NCBI RefSeq assembly: GCF_004345745.1
Contig: NZ_SLXJ01000005.1
Location: 78,931-142,930 of the forward strand
Length of the DNA: 64,000 nt
Origin: Nicoletella semolina
Lineage (GTDB): Bacteria; Pseudomonadota; Gammaproteobacteria; Enterobacterales; Pasteurellaceae
Reading direction: 5' to 3'
Below the pieces are notes generated by a model. It had not been told where the DNA came from. It worked only from the letters and a program-made list of their open reading frames with translations, and made no database searches. Below, piece after piece: positions 36,768 to 45,432 of the stretch (position 1 is its first letter; each line of letters starts with the position of its first letter). A program made the position numbers and the translations under genes.

Positions 36768-37352
36768 ATGAAGAAATGGCTGTTTTCGTTTAGTCTTGCT
36801 TGTTTTTGTATGCTTGGGTATCAAGTATTCCGAGACTATCAAATATATAGGACGCATCTTGCTCATATTGATGTTATTTTATCGTCGCCAGATTCAGAGC
36901 GTTACTATCAGAATTTGACAGAGCAGAATATAGCTCTAACAAAACTCATTCAATACAACGAAAATCGCCTTTTACCTAATTTTTGGCAGGAGTGGTATCT
37001 TTGGCGTAAACTAAGTATTCTACCTATATTACAACAGCCTGATAGACATCAGGAGATGCTATCCCTGTCTTACAAAATGTATGAAAAAACCAATAAGAAT
37101 TTTTATTTATGGACGTATTGTTTATTGCTAGAACGAGTTGAAAAAGCAGATCTAGATTGCTATCGGAAATCCTTAATGGAATTAAAAAAACAGAAAGAAT
37201 ACTTTACTCGTGCGGAGTATTGGTTAATGGCTACTGCTGTGAATGATGTTGATTTAGAGCTAAATAAATCTCGATTATTGAGTGAGCAAAATAACCTTAT
37301 TGAGCTTGTACTTCAAGATAGGAAGCAAACATTGAGAAATATGTTTCCATAG
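36768..37352 (+). CDS. Hypothetical protein with N-terminal signal/anchor
   Basis: A 194-residue protein with GAAAGAAAGG upstream of the ATG. The first 20 residues (MKKWLFSFSLACFCMLGYQV) form a signal anchor or signal peptide. The rest is alpha-helical and rich in Tyr/Trp/Leu (NFWQEWYLWRKLSILPILQQ, FYLWTYCLLLERVE). Low complexity and known motifs are absent. It lies just upstream of the gpW gene. It may be phage cargo or a host gene. I do not recognise the family. Confidence 0.6.
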   Translation: MKKWLFSFSLACFCMLGYQVFRDYQIYRTHLAHIDVILSSPDSERYYQNLTEQNIALTKLIQYNENRLLPNFWQEWYLWRKLSILPILQQPDRHQEMLSLSYKMYEKTNKNFYLWTYCLLLERVEKADLDCYRKSLMELKKQKEYFTRAEYWLMATAVNDVDLELNKSRLLSEQNNLIELVLQDRKQTLRNMFP

Positions 37353-37368
37353 TAGATATACCTCAAAC

Positions 37369-37399
37369 CAACCGCTTGTAGAAATACAGGCGGTTTTTT
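37369..37399 (+). terminator. Terminator built from an inverted uptake-sequence pair
   Basis: AACCGCTTGTA (37369-37379) pairs with TACAGGCGGTT around a GAAA loop and is followed by TTTTTA. The left arm contains ACCGCTTGT, the complement of the ACAAGCGGT uptake core. Almost the same hairpin recurs before the J gene (46592-46622). Confidence 0.7.
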
Positions 37400-37411
37400 A
37401 TTGGAGTAAAA

Positions 37412-37636
37412 ATGAGTCTGTATACTATTGATGAACTCAAACAAAAAATCCGACAGCTAGACGAGAAAATCGAGACTGCCCAATCACAGGTCAGCTTTAA
37501 TGGGCGGTCTGTTTCGTATCAGGTGGCGGAATACACCAAACAGCGTGATCGCTATCAAATAATGCTGGATGAGCAGCTTGCAACTAGCGGTCAGAAAGTG
37601 CGAAAACATCGCATAAAGTACGCAAATTTTATCTAA
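37412..37636 (+). CDS. Phage head-tail joining protein, gpW family
   Basis: A 74-residue protein with the lambda gpW layout. An N-terminal helix (YTIDELKQKIRQLDEKIETA) is followed by a short beta hairpin (QVSFNGRSVSYQ) and a second helix (VAEYTKQRDRYQIMLDEQLA). gpW completes filled heads and provides the tail attachment site. It sits directly upstream of the portal gene, as in lambda (W-B). TTGGAG is the ribosome site. Confidence 0.75.
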   Translation: MSLYTIDELKQKIRQLDEKIETAQSQVSFNGRSVSYQVAEYTKQRDRYQIMLDEQLATSGQKVRKHRIKYANFI

Positions 37637-37640
37637 AAAC

Positions 37641-37673
37641 AAACCCCAAGAGCGGCAAACTCTTGGGGTTTTT
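37641..37673 (+). terminator. Terminator after gpW
   Basis: AAACCCCAAGAG (37641-37652) pairs with CTCTTGGGGTTT (37660-37671) and runs into TTTC. A sister hairpin with the same ACCCCAA/TTGGGGT core is found at 46178-46213, each time ahead of a related small protein gene. Confidence 0.8.
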
Positions 37674-37705
37674 CTTTACCCATTAAGTAGGAATGAATAA
37701 AGAAT

Positions 37706-37864
37706 ATGGTTAAGTATAACCCAAAACATCAAGTAAAGGTAGGTGGAAAAATGAGTGAGAATGCAGCAGATAAAGTCGGTAATAAATTAGCTAATGCCGC
37801 AATTATTGCAGCAGTTGGTTTTGCGATTGGTGCAGCTTGTTTTGGAATTAGCTTTTTAATATAG
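37706..37864 (+). CDS. Small membrane protein (52 aa), phage-associated
   Basis: The ATG at 37706, or the internal ATG at 37751 preceded by TAGGTGGAAAA, opens a frame ending at 37864. The shorter form is MSENAADKVGNKLANAAIIA followed by a hydrophobic segment (AVGFAIGAACFGISFLI), one transmembrane helix. It precedes the portal gene by 11 bp. The start MSENAADKVGNK resembles MSEQGADKAGKD of the frame at 46315, so the two look like paralogues. Function unknown. Confidence 0.55.
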   Translation: MVKYNPKHQVKVGGKMSENAADKVGNKLANAAIIAAVGFAIGAACFGISFLI

Positions 37865-37875
37865 AGGTCGTAACG

Positions 37876-39375
37876 ATGAACCTACTTGAAAAAACCATTG
37901 CTACCTTGTCTCCGAAATGGGCAGTAAAACGTTCACAAAGTCGCTATGTGCTGAATACTTATGAGGCGGCATTACCAAGCCGAACGCACAAGGCACAACG
38001 AGAGGGCAAAGGAGCAAATACCACAGTTCGCCAAAGTGCGGTCAGCCTGAGAGAACAGGCGCGTGCGTTAGATCAAAATCACGATATTGTGATAGGCATT
38101 CTGGATAAAATGGAAGAACGGGTGATTGGCTCAAAGGGCATTCACATTGAGCCACAACCGCTCACATTGTCAGGTGATGTTCACGAAGCACTGGCAGAGC
38201 AAATTCGCAAACTTTGGGCAGAATGGTCCGTGAAACCTGATGTAACAGGCTTATATACCCGCCCTTTGTTGGAAAGAATGCTACTTCGTACTTGGCTACG
38301 AGACGGCGAGGTGTTTGTTCAGTTGGTTAAAGGAAAAGTAGCAGGATTAGAGCACGGCTCGCCAGTCGCCTTTTCACTTGAAGCCTTAGAGCCTGATTTT
38401 GTGCCAATGCAGACGGACGAAGCTAAAAATGGCTTAGTGCAAGGCGTATTTCTCAATGCGTGGCGAAAACCGACCGCTTACCAAGTCTATTTAGACAATC
38501 CGCAAGAAAGTCCAGCAGTATACGGAAGAATAAAGACCGTATCGGCTGAAAATATGTTGCATCTTGCCTTTCGTAAACGGTTACATCAAGTCCGTGGCGT
38601 GAGTATGTTACACGGTGTGATTGTGCGTTTAGCGGATTTGAAAGAATATGAGGAAAGTGAACGAGTAGCGGCACGTATTGCCGCTGCGATGACGATGTAT
38701 ATCAAAAAAGGCGATGCGGCTCTTTATGATGAGGAAAGCAATAGTGATGGCGAGCGGCTGTTTGATATTGCCCCTGGTGCGGTGATTGATGATTTAAAGC
38801 CAGGTGAAGACATCGGATTAATCCATTCCAACCGCCCAAATACAGGGCTAGAGTCGTTTAGAAATGGACAATTACGAGCGGCGGCAGCTGGTACACGCTC
38901 TAGCTATTCCAGTATTGCTCGAGATTATAACGGCACCTATTCGGCTCAACGACAAGAGCTAGTTGAAAGTTTTGAAGGCTATGCGGTATTGCAAGATGCC
39001 TTTGTTGCCGCTATCAGCCGTCCGATTTATCGAGAATGGCTAAAAATGGCAATAGCTTCACAGGCGATCGAGATTCCACCAGATATTGACGAAAAGTCGC
39101 TATTTAATGCGGTTTATTCAGGACCTGTTATGCCGTGGATAGATCCAATCAAAGAAGCCAATGCGTGGAAAGAACGAATCAAAGGCGGCTTAGCGACCGA
39201 AGGGCAGGCAATCCGAGCCAGTGGCAATAATCCTGCTGAGGTGAAACGGCAACGAATTGTGGAAATTAAAGAAAATGGGCGTGAGGGCTTGAAATTTGAC
39301 ACTGATTTAACCAATACGCAAATTCAGCCTAAACAGAACACAGCACAAAACGAAAACAACAATGAATCCGACTAG
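37876..39375 (+). CDS. Phage portal protein, lambda gpB family
   Basis: A 499-residue portal protein forming the DNA entry/exit ring of the capsid. The N-terminal clip region (VRQSAVSLREQARALDQNHD, IVIGILDKMEERVIG) and the core AGTRSSYSSIARDYNGTYSAQRQELVESFEGY (residues ~335-366, split here for reading) are characteristic of the lambda-type portal family. The C-terminus is low complexity (QNENNNES). The frame is full length and intact. Confidence 0.92.
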   Translation: MNLLEKTIATLSPKWAVKRSQSRYVLNTYEAALPSRTHKAQREGKGANTTVRQSAVSLREQARALDQNHDIVIGILDKMEERVIGSKGIHIEPQPLTLSGDVHEALAEQIRKLWAEWSVKPDVTGLYTRPLLERMLLRTWLRDGEVFVQLVKGKVAGLEHGSPVAFSLEALEPDFVPMQTDEAKNGLVQGVFLNAWRKPTAYQVYLDNPQESPAVYGRIKTVSAENMLHLAFRKRLHQVRGVSMLHGVIVRLADLKEYEESERVAARIAAAMTMYIKKGDAALYDEESNSDGERLFDIAPGAVIDDLKPGEDIGLIHSNRPNTGLESFRNGQLRAAAAGTRSSYSSIARDYNGTYSAQRQELVESFEGYAVLQDAFVAAISRPIYREWLKMAIASQAIEIPPDIDEKSLFNAVYSGPVMPWIDPIKEANAWKERIKGGLATEGQAIRASGNNPAEVKRQRIVEIKENGREGLKFDTDLTNTQIQPKQNTAQNENNNESD

Positions 39376-39417
39376 AAATGGTCGGTTTTTTTATACCTAA
39401 ATTCAACAGGAGAAACT

Positions 39418-41376
39418 ATGAATTGGTACAAAATCCAAGCGAAAGGAAAGAACAGTGCCGAAATCGCAATTTATGATGAAATTGGCGGCTGGGGTATTTC
39501 TGCCCAGCAATTTGCCAATGATTTGAAAAAACTGGGCGAGATTAAACAAATAGCATTACACATTCATTCCCCAGGTGGGAGCGTGTTTGATGGTATCGCT
39601 ATGTTTAATTTATTGAAAAATCACCCCGCAACCAAGACCGTTTATATAGATGGTCTTGCTGCTTCTATGGCATCGGTTATTGCGATGGTAGGTGACAAGG
39701 TGGTGATGCCTGAAAATGCAATGATGATGATTCATAAGCCGTGGGGAATACAAGGTGGGGACGCACAGGAGATGCGAAAATATGCGGATTTGCTCGACAA
39801 ATTAGAAGCGACATTGATTCCTGCTTATGCGGCTAAAACAGGCAAATCCCACGAGGAATTAGCTGAAATGCTGGCGGCGGAAACGTGGTTTAGCGGCGTT
39901 GAGGCTGTTGAACACGGATTTGCCGACGAACTCGCCAAGCCAGTGAAGGCGATGGCACACATTCAATCTAAACGTTTAGGAGACTATCAAAATATGCCAC
40001 AAGTACTTAAAACCATGTTGTTTACACCACAAGGCAATGCCAATCACCCGCCTGCTGCAGAGGTGCCTCAAGCTGCTGATCAACGCACGGTGCCAGCGGT
40101 CGAAAATACGCAAAATATTGCAGCCAACCCAATGACAGAACTAGCTCAACGCAACGCCACAATCAAAGCGACGTTTGCTGCATTTGGCGGTCAGTATGAC
40201 AGCTTACTGGTAGATTGCTTAGCGGATTTATCTCTCAGTGCAGAACAAGCTAAAGATCGATTACTGGCAAAATTAGGTGAGGGGACAAGTCCAAGCGTGC
40301 CAAAACACCACATTTATGCCGGCAACGGCAATCTAGTTGGCGACAGCCTAAAAGCGGCACTGCTTGAACGAGCAGGTGGCGAGCGAGCAGAAAAAGGCAA
40401 TCCTTATACGGGAATGAGTTTGCGTGAAATGGCACGTGCCTCATTAGTCGATCGAGGTGTGGGCGTGGCAGGACACAACGCAATGCAAGTAGTCGGTATG
40501 GCATTTACCCATTCTACGAGTGATTTTGGCAATATCTTGCTGGACGTCTCGCATAAGTCTTTGATGAAAGGCTGGGAGGAGGCGAGCGAAAACTTTGAGC
40601 AATTTACCACTAAGGGCATTTTAACGGATTTCCGCCCTGCTCACCGTGTGGGATTAGGGGAATTTGAAGGATTAGATTTAATTCCTGAAGGCAGTGAATA
40701 CACCTACGGCACCTTATCCGACACCAAAGCACAAGTAGTACTGGCGACTTACGGTAAGGCGTTCTCTATTACTCGCCAAGCGATTATCAATGATGATATG
40801 AATTTGCTGACTAAAATTCCGCACAAGATGGGGCGAGCAGCACGGGCAACCATCGCCAATCTCGTGTTTGCTCTTTTAACAGGCAATCACAAAACCGCAG
40901 ATGGCAAGTTGTTATTTAGCAACGACCACAAAAACTTGATTGAAAGTGGCAAGCTGGATTTAGCCACGATTGATAAAGCGATTGGTTTAATGAATGGGCA
41001 AAAATCCTTTGATGGCAGAACCCAACTTGCCATTGATCCAGATTATTTGCTGACCCCAACTGCATTGCATACCCGAGCAAAACAGATTTTAGGCTCAAGC
41101 AGTGTAGAGGGGGCAGATATTAATACAGGGATTATTAATCCGCTGCAAAATATCGTACCGATTTTAAAATCGCACCGCTTACAAGCGGTCAGTGCCACAG
41201 ATTATTATTTAATCAACAAAGAGGCGATTGAGGTATCTTACCTTGATGGCATTGAAACGCCATTTATCGATCAGGTTCAAGGGTTTGACATTGATGGGGT
41301 AAAAACCAAAGTCCGCATTGATGCAGGGGTGAACCTCATCGATTATCGTGGCTTAGTTAAAGTCAAAACGGCATAA
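39418..41376 (+). CDS. Prohead protease / major capsid fusion protein
   Basis: A 652-residue fusion. Residues 1-190 are a ClpP-like (S14) prohead protease: serine in DGLAASMASVIAMVG (~residue 78), histidine in MMMIHKPWG (~103), and the substrate groove HIHSPGGSVFDGIAMFNLL. Residues ~190-330 are a scaffold-like linker (Gln/Ala-rich). Residues ~330-652 are an HK97-fold capsid domain (GKAFSITRQAIINDDMNLL, VFALLTGN, TKVRIDAGVNLIDYRGLVKV). In lambda these are separate proteins (C/Nu3/E), so one polypeptide must be cut during assembly. The frame is intact. Confidence 0.88.
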   Translation: MNWYKIQAKGKNSAEIAIYDEIGGWGISAQQFANDLKKLGEIKQIALHIHSPGGSVFDGIAMFNLLKNHPATKTVYIDGLAASMASVIAMVGDKVVMPENAMMMIHKPWGIQGGDAQEMRKYADLLDKLEATLIPAYAAKTGKSHEELAEMLAAETWFSGVEAVEHGFADELAKPVKAMAHIQSKRLGDYQNMPQVLKTMLFTPQGNANHPPAAEVPQAADQRTVPAVENTQNIAANPMTELAQRNATIKATFAAFGGQYDSLLVDCLADLSLSAEQAKDRLLAKLGEGTSPSVPKHHIYAGNGNLVGDSLKAALLERAGGERAEKGNPYTGMSLREMARASLVDRGVGVAGHNAMQVVGMAFTHSTSDFGNILLDVSHKSLMKGWEEASENFEQFTTKGILTDFRPAHRVGLGEFEGLDLIPEGSEYTYGTLSDTKAQVVLATYGKAFSITRQAIINDDMNLLTKIPHKMGRAARATIANLVFALLTGNHKTADGKLLFSNDHKNLIESGKLDLATIDKAIGLMNGQKSFDGRTQLAIDPDYLLTPTALHTRAKQILGSSSVEGADINTGIINPLQNIVPILKSHRLQAVSATDYYLINKEAIEVSYLDGIETPFIDQVQGFDIDGVKTKVRIDAGVNLIDYRGLVKVKTA

Positions 41377-41406
41377 GCTGTTGAAGGTGAAAATTTATTA
41401 CTCACT

Positions 41407-41433
41407 AAACCTCTTCATAGAAGAGGTTTTTTA
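41407..41433 (+). terminator. Terminator after the capsid gene
   Basis: AAACCTCTT (41407-41415) pairs with AAGAGGTTT (41421-41429) and is followed by TTT. It lies 30 bp after the protease-capsid stop codon. Confidence 0.75.
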
Positions 41434-41449
41434 CTGACAAGGAGTTCTG

Positions 41450-41608
41450 ATGAAAAATTTTATTCGTAATGGTGAAACCATTGAGTTTACGGCGAAAAAA
41501 GCCTTAAAAAGTGGCGATGTGGTAGTGATTGAAGAGTTGATTGCGGTTGTTGTCAATATTAGCCTACGCCAAATCACGCACACAATATGCCGTCTCGCCA
41601 CAAGATGA
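41450..41608 (+). pseudogene. 5' fragment of a capsid decoration/cement gene (DUF2190-like)
   Basis: With AAGGAGTTCTG before its ATG, the first ~37 codons (MKNFIRNGETIEFTAKKALK, then SGDVVVIEELIAVVVNI) read like the start of the DUF2190 protein that normally follows the capsid gene. After AVVVNI the sequence switches to tape-measure DNA in another frame and stops 15 codons later. A deletion has therefore fused the two genes at about 41560. Confidence 0.6.
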
Positions 41609-42352
41609 ACTCAAGGGCTTGTTCGACCCCAATCAAGACTTAGCCAATCAACAGGCAAAAGAATTAGCGATGTTAAATGCTTCCAAGGAAACAGAATTAC
41701 GCACCATAGAAGAGTATGAAAAACGCAAGCAGGCATTGTTAGACCGTTATAGCAACGAACGCTGGCAAAAGGAGGCTGATGCTTATGCTCAAGGTTTAGG
41801 GCAAATTGGTGGGGCATTTGATGTGTTAGCGGGTATGGTAGAACGCTCTGCAGGTAAGCAATCCAGTGCTTATAAGGCGATGTTTGCAATCAGTAAAGGC
41901 TTTGCGATTGCGGAAGCGTCGGTAAAACTCTCGCAAGCGGTGATGCAAGCAATGTCAGACCCTAGTGCATTAACACCCGCCCAAAAATTTGCCAATATGG
42001 CGGCGATTACCTCAGCAGGCATTGTTCACCGTGGCGAATATGTGTTAATAAAGAAGCGACGGCACGCCTTGGGCGAGGGTATTTAGATTACTTGAACTAT
42101 GGTGTGGCTCGTGGGTTTTCAGGTGGCGGTGGGGTGGGTGTGCCAGCTGTCCCTGCCGTGCCGTTTAAGTCGAGTTCATCTTCAATGCATAATGATGTCT
42201 CGATTACGATTCATATCGACAATCAAGGCAATGTAAAAAATAGCCCAGAACAGACCGCTCAACAAGCCAAACAGCTTGCCCAGTTAATTCAAGCACAAGT
42301 CCTTGATGTACTGTCTAAGCAGCAACGCAGCGGCGGATTACTGGCTCACTGA
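41541..42352 (+). pseudogene. Tape measure protein, C-terminal remnant with frameshift
   Basis: The first reading frame (to 42086) carries AYAKSRTQYAVSPQDELKGL and the helical GGAFDVLAGMVERSAGKQSS region typical of lambda gpH-type C-termini. At about 42045 the frame breaks (VLIKKRRHALGEGI, stop). The natural continuation NKEATARLGRGYLDYLNYG is in the next frame through 42352 (SGGLLAH end). One lost base explains it. About three quarters or more of a normal tape measure gene is missing upstream. It cannot make a functional tail ruler. Confidence 0.75.
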
Positions 42353-42386
42353 TGATTGTATCAATAACGTTTTTGCAGGTAACCCA

Positions 42387-42719
42387 ATGACATTACAAAC
42401 CCTTCCCTTTTTTCCACAGCCACACTATAGCGTGGAAAGTAAGCCACGCAGACAGGTTAATCAGTTTGGCGATGGTTATCAACAACGCTTAACGGTCGGA
42501 TTGAATCCGTTAGTGCGGCGATATAACTTAAATTTTAATCTCAAGCGACAACAAGCGGTCAAATTAGCGGATTTTTTTGCAACACACGCAGGGGTAAAAG
42601 CCTTTTATTTTCGAGAATGCCTTGAGGGTGAGCAAGTCAAAGTAGTCTGTCCCCAGTGGACACAAAAAATAGGTAGAAGCCATACGCTGTTTGAATGCGA
42701 GTTTGAGGAGGTGATTTAA
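42387..42719 (+). CDS. Phage minor tail protein, gpM family
   Basis: A 110-residue lambda gpM-like tail-tip protein (PQPHYSVESKPRRQVNQFGD, then GYQQRLTVGLNPLVRRYNL). The ATG at 42387 follows a GCAGGT site; the open frame upstream to 42303 overlaps the tape measure remnant and is not used. Its stop codon overlaps the gpL start (TAATG). Confidence 0.85.
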   Translation: MTLQTLPFFPQPHYSVESKPRRQVNQFGDGYQQRLTVGLNPLVRRYNLNFNLKRQQAVKLADFFATHAGVKAFYFRECLEGEQVKVVCPQWTQKIGRSHTLFECEFEEVI

Positions 42720-43450
42720 TGCCTAAAGCATTACCTGAAAAAATGCGGCAAGCCTTGCCAAAACTGGAGCAAAACGCTCTGATTGAATTGTGGGAAATTG
42801 ATTTAACAGGATTGCGTGCCAAAAGCGATAATCGCCTTGGTGAGGTATTACGCTTTCATAATGGCACAACACAAGGCGGTGGGAATATCTTCTGGCAAGG
42901 GCGTGAATTCCAAGCCTATCCCATTGAGGTGCAAGGACTAGAAGCGTCAGGGCAAGGACCGAGTAACCGTCCATCATTGACGCTGTCTAATCTGTACGGC
43001 TTGGTGACCACGCTGGTGTTAGAGTTTGAACAAGGCATTGGGGCGAAAGTGATTCGCCGACAGGTTTACGCACAATTTTTAGATGCAGTAAATTTCCCAA
43101 ACGGCAATCCACAAGCCGACCCCACCCAAGAGGCGGTAAGCGTCTATCTGATTGAGCAGCTAAAACAGCTCAACGAGCAAGTCGCCGTTTTTGAACTGGC
43201 ACTGCCTGCAGAAACCGATAATGCTCGCATTCCGCTACTGATGATTACCTCTGATACTTGTATCTGGCGTTATCGTTCAGCGGAATGCGGTTATACAGGG
43301 GGAGCGGTTGCTGATGAATACAACAAGCCAACCGATGACCCCAAAAAAGACAAATGCAGCCACTGCTTACGTGGTTGTGAATTGCGTTTTGGCAAAAATG
43401 CCATTTTGCCTTTTGGTGGCTTTCCTAGCACAACACAGTATGGGGCTTAA
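42719..43450 (+). CDS. Phage minor tail protein, gpL family
   Basis: A 243-residue protein of the lambda gpL family, which sits in the tail tip. The C-terminal part has the cysteine set C..YRSAECGYTGG..C-SHC-LRGC (residues ~178-222) that in lambda gpL holds an iron-sulfur cluster. The frame is intact and coupled to gpM. Confidence 0.9.
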   Translation: MPKALPEKMRQALPKLEQNALIELWEIDLTGLRAKSDNRLGEVLRFHNGTTQGGGNIFWQGREFQAYPIEVQGLEASGQGPSNRPSLTLSNLYGLVTTLVLEFEQGIGAKVIRRQVYAQFLDAVNFPNGNPQADPTQEAVSVYLIEQLKQLNEQVAVFELALPAETDNARIPLLMITSDTCIWRYRSAECGYTGGAVADEYNKPTDDPKKDKCSHCLRGCELRFGKNAILPFGGFPSTTQYGA

Positions 43451-43605
43451 ACAAAAGCGATAGGCGATGATAAGCTGACTTAATAATTAGATTTGTGAAT
43501 CAGATCACACAACTTTTAATTGTATGTAGATTCAAAGTGGTTTAACATATCTCTCATAGCAAGGGAGCTCATCTTGATGATGAGCTTTTGGTATCTTAGG
43601 GGCGG

Positions 43606-43836
43606 ATGATGAAAAAACTTACAAACTATTTTGTAATAAAAAAAACCAATGAACTGGTTGATAAAATCTATGTAAGATTGTTTCCATCAGAAGTTCTTCC
43701 CGAAACGGTGGAGAATGGTTCATTGGTATTTCATAAAAATGGAAATGTTTCTTTAAATTATAATGATGAGCAAGTCAGAAATAATATTAAGAAGCATATG
43801 AAATCCCTTGAAAGAATTACGGTGGAAAAACACTAA
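43606..43836 (+). CDS. Small cargo protein between tail genes L and K
   Basis: A 76-residue basic protein (MMKKLTNYFVIKKTNELVDK, then IYVRLFPSEVLPETVEN). Base composition is clearly more AT-rich than the flanking tail genes. It is immediately followed by the GTG of the next gene (TAAGTG), so the two form one unit. It lies in a 1.2-kb insertion between L and K, genes that are adjacent in lambda-type phages. I do not recognise the family. Confidence 0.6.
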   Translation: MMKKLTNYFVIKKTNELVDKIYVRLFPSEVLPETVENGSLVFHKNGNVSLNYNDEQVRNNIKKHMKSLERITVEKH

Positions 43837-44592
43837 GTGGCAATCCTAGCAGTTATGCTCATTTTAATTCTTGGATATTATTATTCAAGTAATTATCTAC
43901 CTGAGCGTTTTAAATTAAAGCGGAGTGCTGGTTGGGAATCTTATGTTTTATTGGGTTCTCACGGTATAAAATTTGTTGTCAGAGGAACCCTTTTCGTATT
44001 AGTTATGTGGGGATTCCTTTATGCTTTGTCGGCTTTGTTAAATATCTTCACTTATTTCGGCTTTAATTATCAACCCTTTTCATTGGAGCGTTATTTAACG
44101 ACTGATATTTTAGAAATTAAGGTTTATTATTTTCTGCTTGCATTAGGTGCTACTGTAGCTTGTCAAACAGAGCTTAACCAGAAAAAATTTGATGTAAATC
44201 GAATTTATCAAGAGATGAGCAGTGCGAATAATATTGTTAATTTGCTTTTCTCTGCAATGAGTTCCCAAACTCCAGTGAAAGTTTCACTAAAATCTAAAAA
44301 AGTGTATGTTGGTATTGTTTATGGGACTCAATTCTCTTCTGCTGACCTAGAAAATATTGTTATTATTCCTTATTTAAGTGGATATAGGGATAAAGATAAG
44401 TTGCATATTATTTTTGATTGTAATTATCTACCAGTGTACCAAAAATACAATATATCCCATTCTGAAAGTGAAGAAACTCTAAATCTTAAATATTTTCGAA
44501 ACGTTATTAGAGTGTCAGAAATTGAATCAATATCCCTCTTTGATATGAAATACTTTGATGATTTTGAACGTGTAGTTGAAGCAGAAGAATAA
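43837..44592 (+). CDS. Membrane protein of the L-K cargo pair
   Basis: A 251-residue protein starting with GTG directly after the upstream stop. Three transmembrane segments are likely: residues ~3-17 (ILAVMLILILGYYYS), ~50-75 (VVRGTLFVLVMWGFLYALSA) and ~92-110 (VYYFLLALGATVACQ). The C-terminal ~125 residues look soluble and beta-rich (VKVSLKSKKVYVGIVYGTQF, LHIIFDCNYLPVYQ), ending with an acidic tail. I do not recognise it. Placement as a prophage cargo gene with a membrane anchor suggests, but does not prove, a role in superinfection exclusion or host fitness. Confidence 0.65.
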   Translation: MAILAVMLILILGYYYSSNYLPERFKLKRSAGWESYVLLGSHGIKFVVRGTLFVLVMWGFLYALSALLNIFTYFGFNYQPFSLERYLTTDILEIKVYYFLLALGATVACQTELNQKKFDVNRIYQEMSSANNIVNLLFSAMSSQTPVKVSLKSKKVYVGIVYGTQFSSADLENIVIIPYLSGYRDKDKLHIIFDCNYLPVYQKYNISHSESEETLNLKYFRNVIRVSEIESISLFDMKYFDDFERVVEAEE

Positions 44593-44661
44593 TGTAGTAA
44601 TCATTTAAATTCTATTGCCCATTTAGGTTTCCCTAGATGGGCTTTTTTATTGGGGCAAAAT

Positions 44662-45432
44662 ATGAAAATACCCGATCATCTAAAAACAGAAATCCTCTCC
44701 CACGCCAAAGCCACAGTGCCACAAGAAGCCTGTGGCTTTGTTGTTTCTCGCTATCAAGATAGTGAGTTGATTTATCTACCTTGTGAAAACGTAGCACTCG
44801 ATCCTGTCAATTATTTTGATATTGATGCCGATGATTTTGTACAAGCGGAATTACAAGGCGAGATTGTGGCGGTGGTGCATTCGCACCCAGATAGCGACAC
44901 CGAAAAAGGCTTGCCTTATCTATCCACCGCAGACCGAGAGTGCCAAGTTCAGTTAAATCTGCCGTTTTGGTTGGTGTGTGACGGTGAGTTGCAAATTTTC
45001 CGCCCTATCGCACCGCTGATTGGGCGTCGCTTTGAAAACAACCAACAAGACTGTCGCAATATCATTTTAGATAGCTATATGTTAGCAGGGCGTGATATTC
45101 CAGACCGCTCACGTTATGAATTTAACTGGTTTGAGCAAGCCAATTTATACGAAGAAGGGTTGATTGCGTGGGGATTTGAACGGCTGGCATTTGATGCTGC
45201 TCCACAACTAGGCGATGTCATATTGCTGCAAATTGGCAGTCCTGTTGCGAATCACGCAGGCATTTACTTAGGCAATCAAATGATGCTCCATCACAGTCAA
45301 GGGCGTCTATCTGCTCGTGTTCCCTACGACGGCTCGTGGCTTTCCCATACCCATTCCATCTGGAGAGACAAACAATGGCAACAATTATCTTTCACGGCAA
45401 TCTTAAACGATTTGGCACTCACTTCACGCTAG
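44662..45432 (+). CDS. Phage tail assembly protein gpK (JAMM + NlpC/P60)
   Basis: A 256-residue two-domain protein. The N-terminal JAB/JAMM metallopeptidase has the motif VVHSHPDSDTEKGLPYLSTAD (residues ~75-95; HxH...SxxD pattern). The C-terminal NlpC/P60 domain has the cysteine in QDCRNIILDSYMLAG (~130-144) and the histidine in NHAGIYLGN (~201). In lambda gpK processes tail proteins and may cut peptidoglycan. The ATG at 44662 is preceded by TTGGGGCAAA. The 3' end overlaps gpI by 58 bp. Confidence 0.9.
   Translation: MKIPDHLKTEILSHAKATVPQEACGFVVSRYQDSELIYLPCENVALDPVNYFDIDADDFVQAELQGEIVAVVHSHPDSDTEKGLPYLSTADRECQVQLNLPFWLVCDGELQIFRPIAPLIGRRFENNQQDCRNIILDSYMLAGRDIPDRSRYEFNWFEQANLYEEGLIAWGFERLAFDAAPQLGDVILLQIGSPVANHAGIYLGNQMMLHHSQGRLSARVPYDGSWLSHTHSIWRDKQWQQLSFTAILNDLALTSR

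Noticed and set aside
42303..42386. Upstream extension of the gpM frame
   Set aside because: It overlaps the tape-measure remnant, has no ribosome site and is not part of the gpM family.
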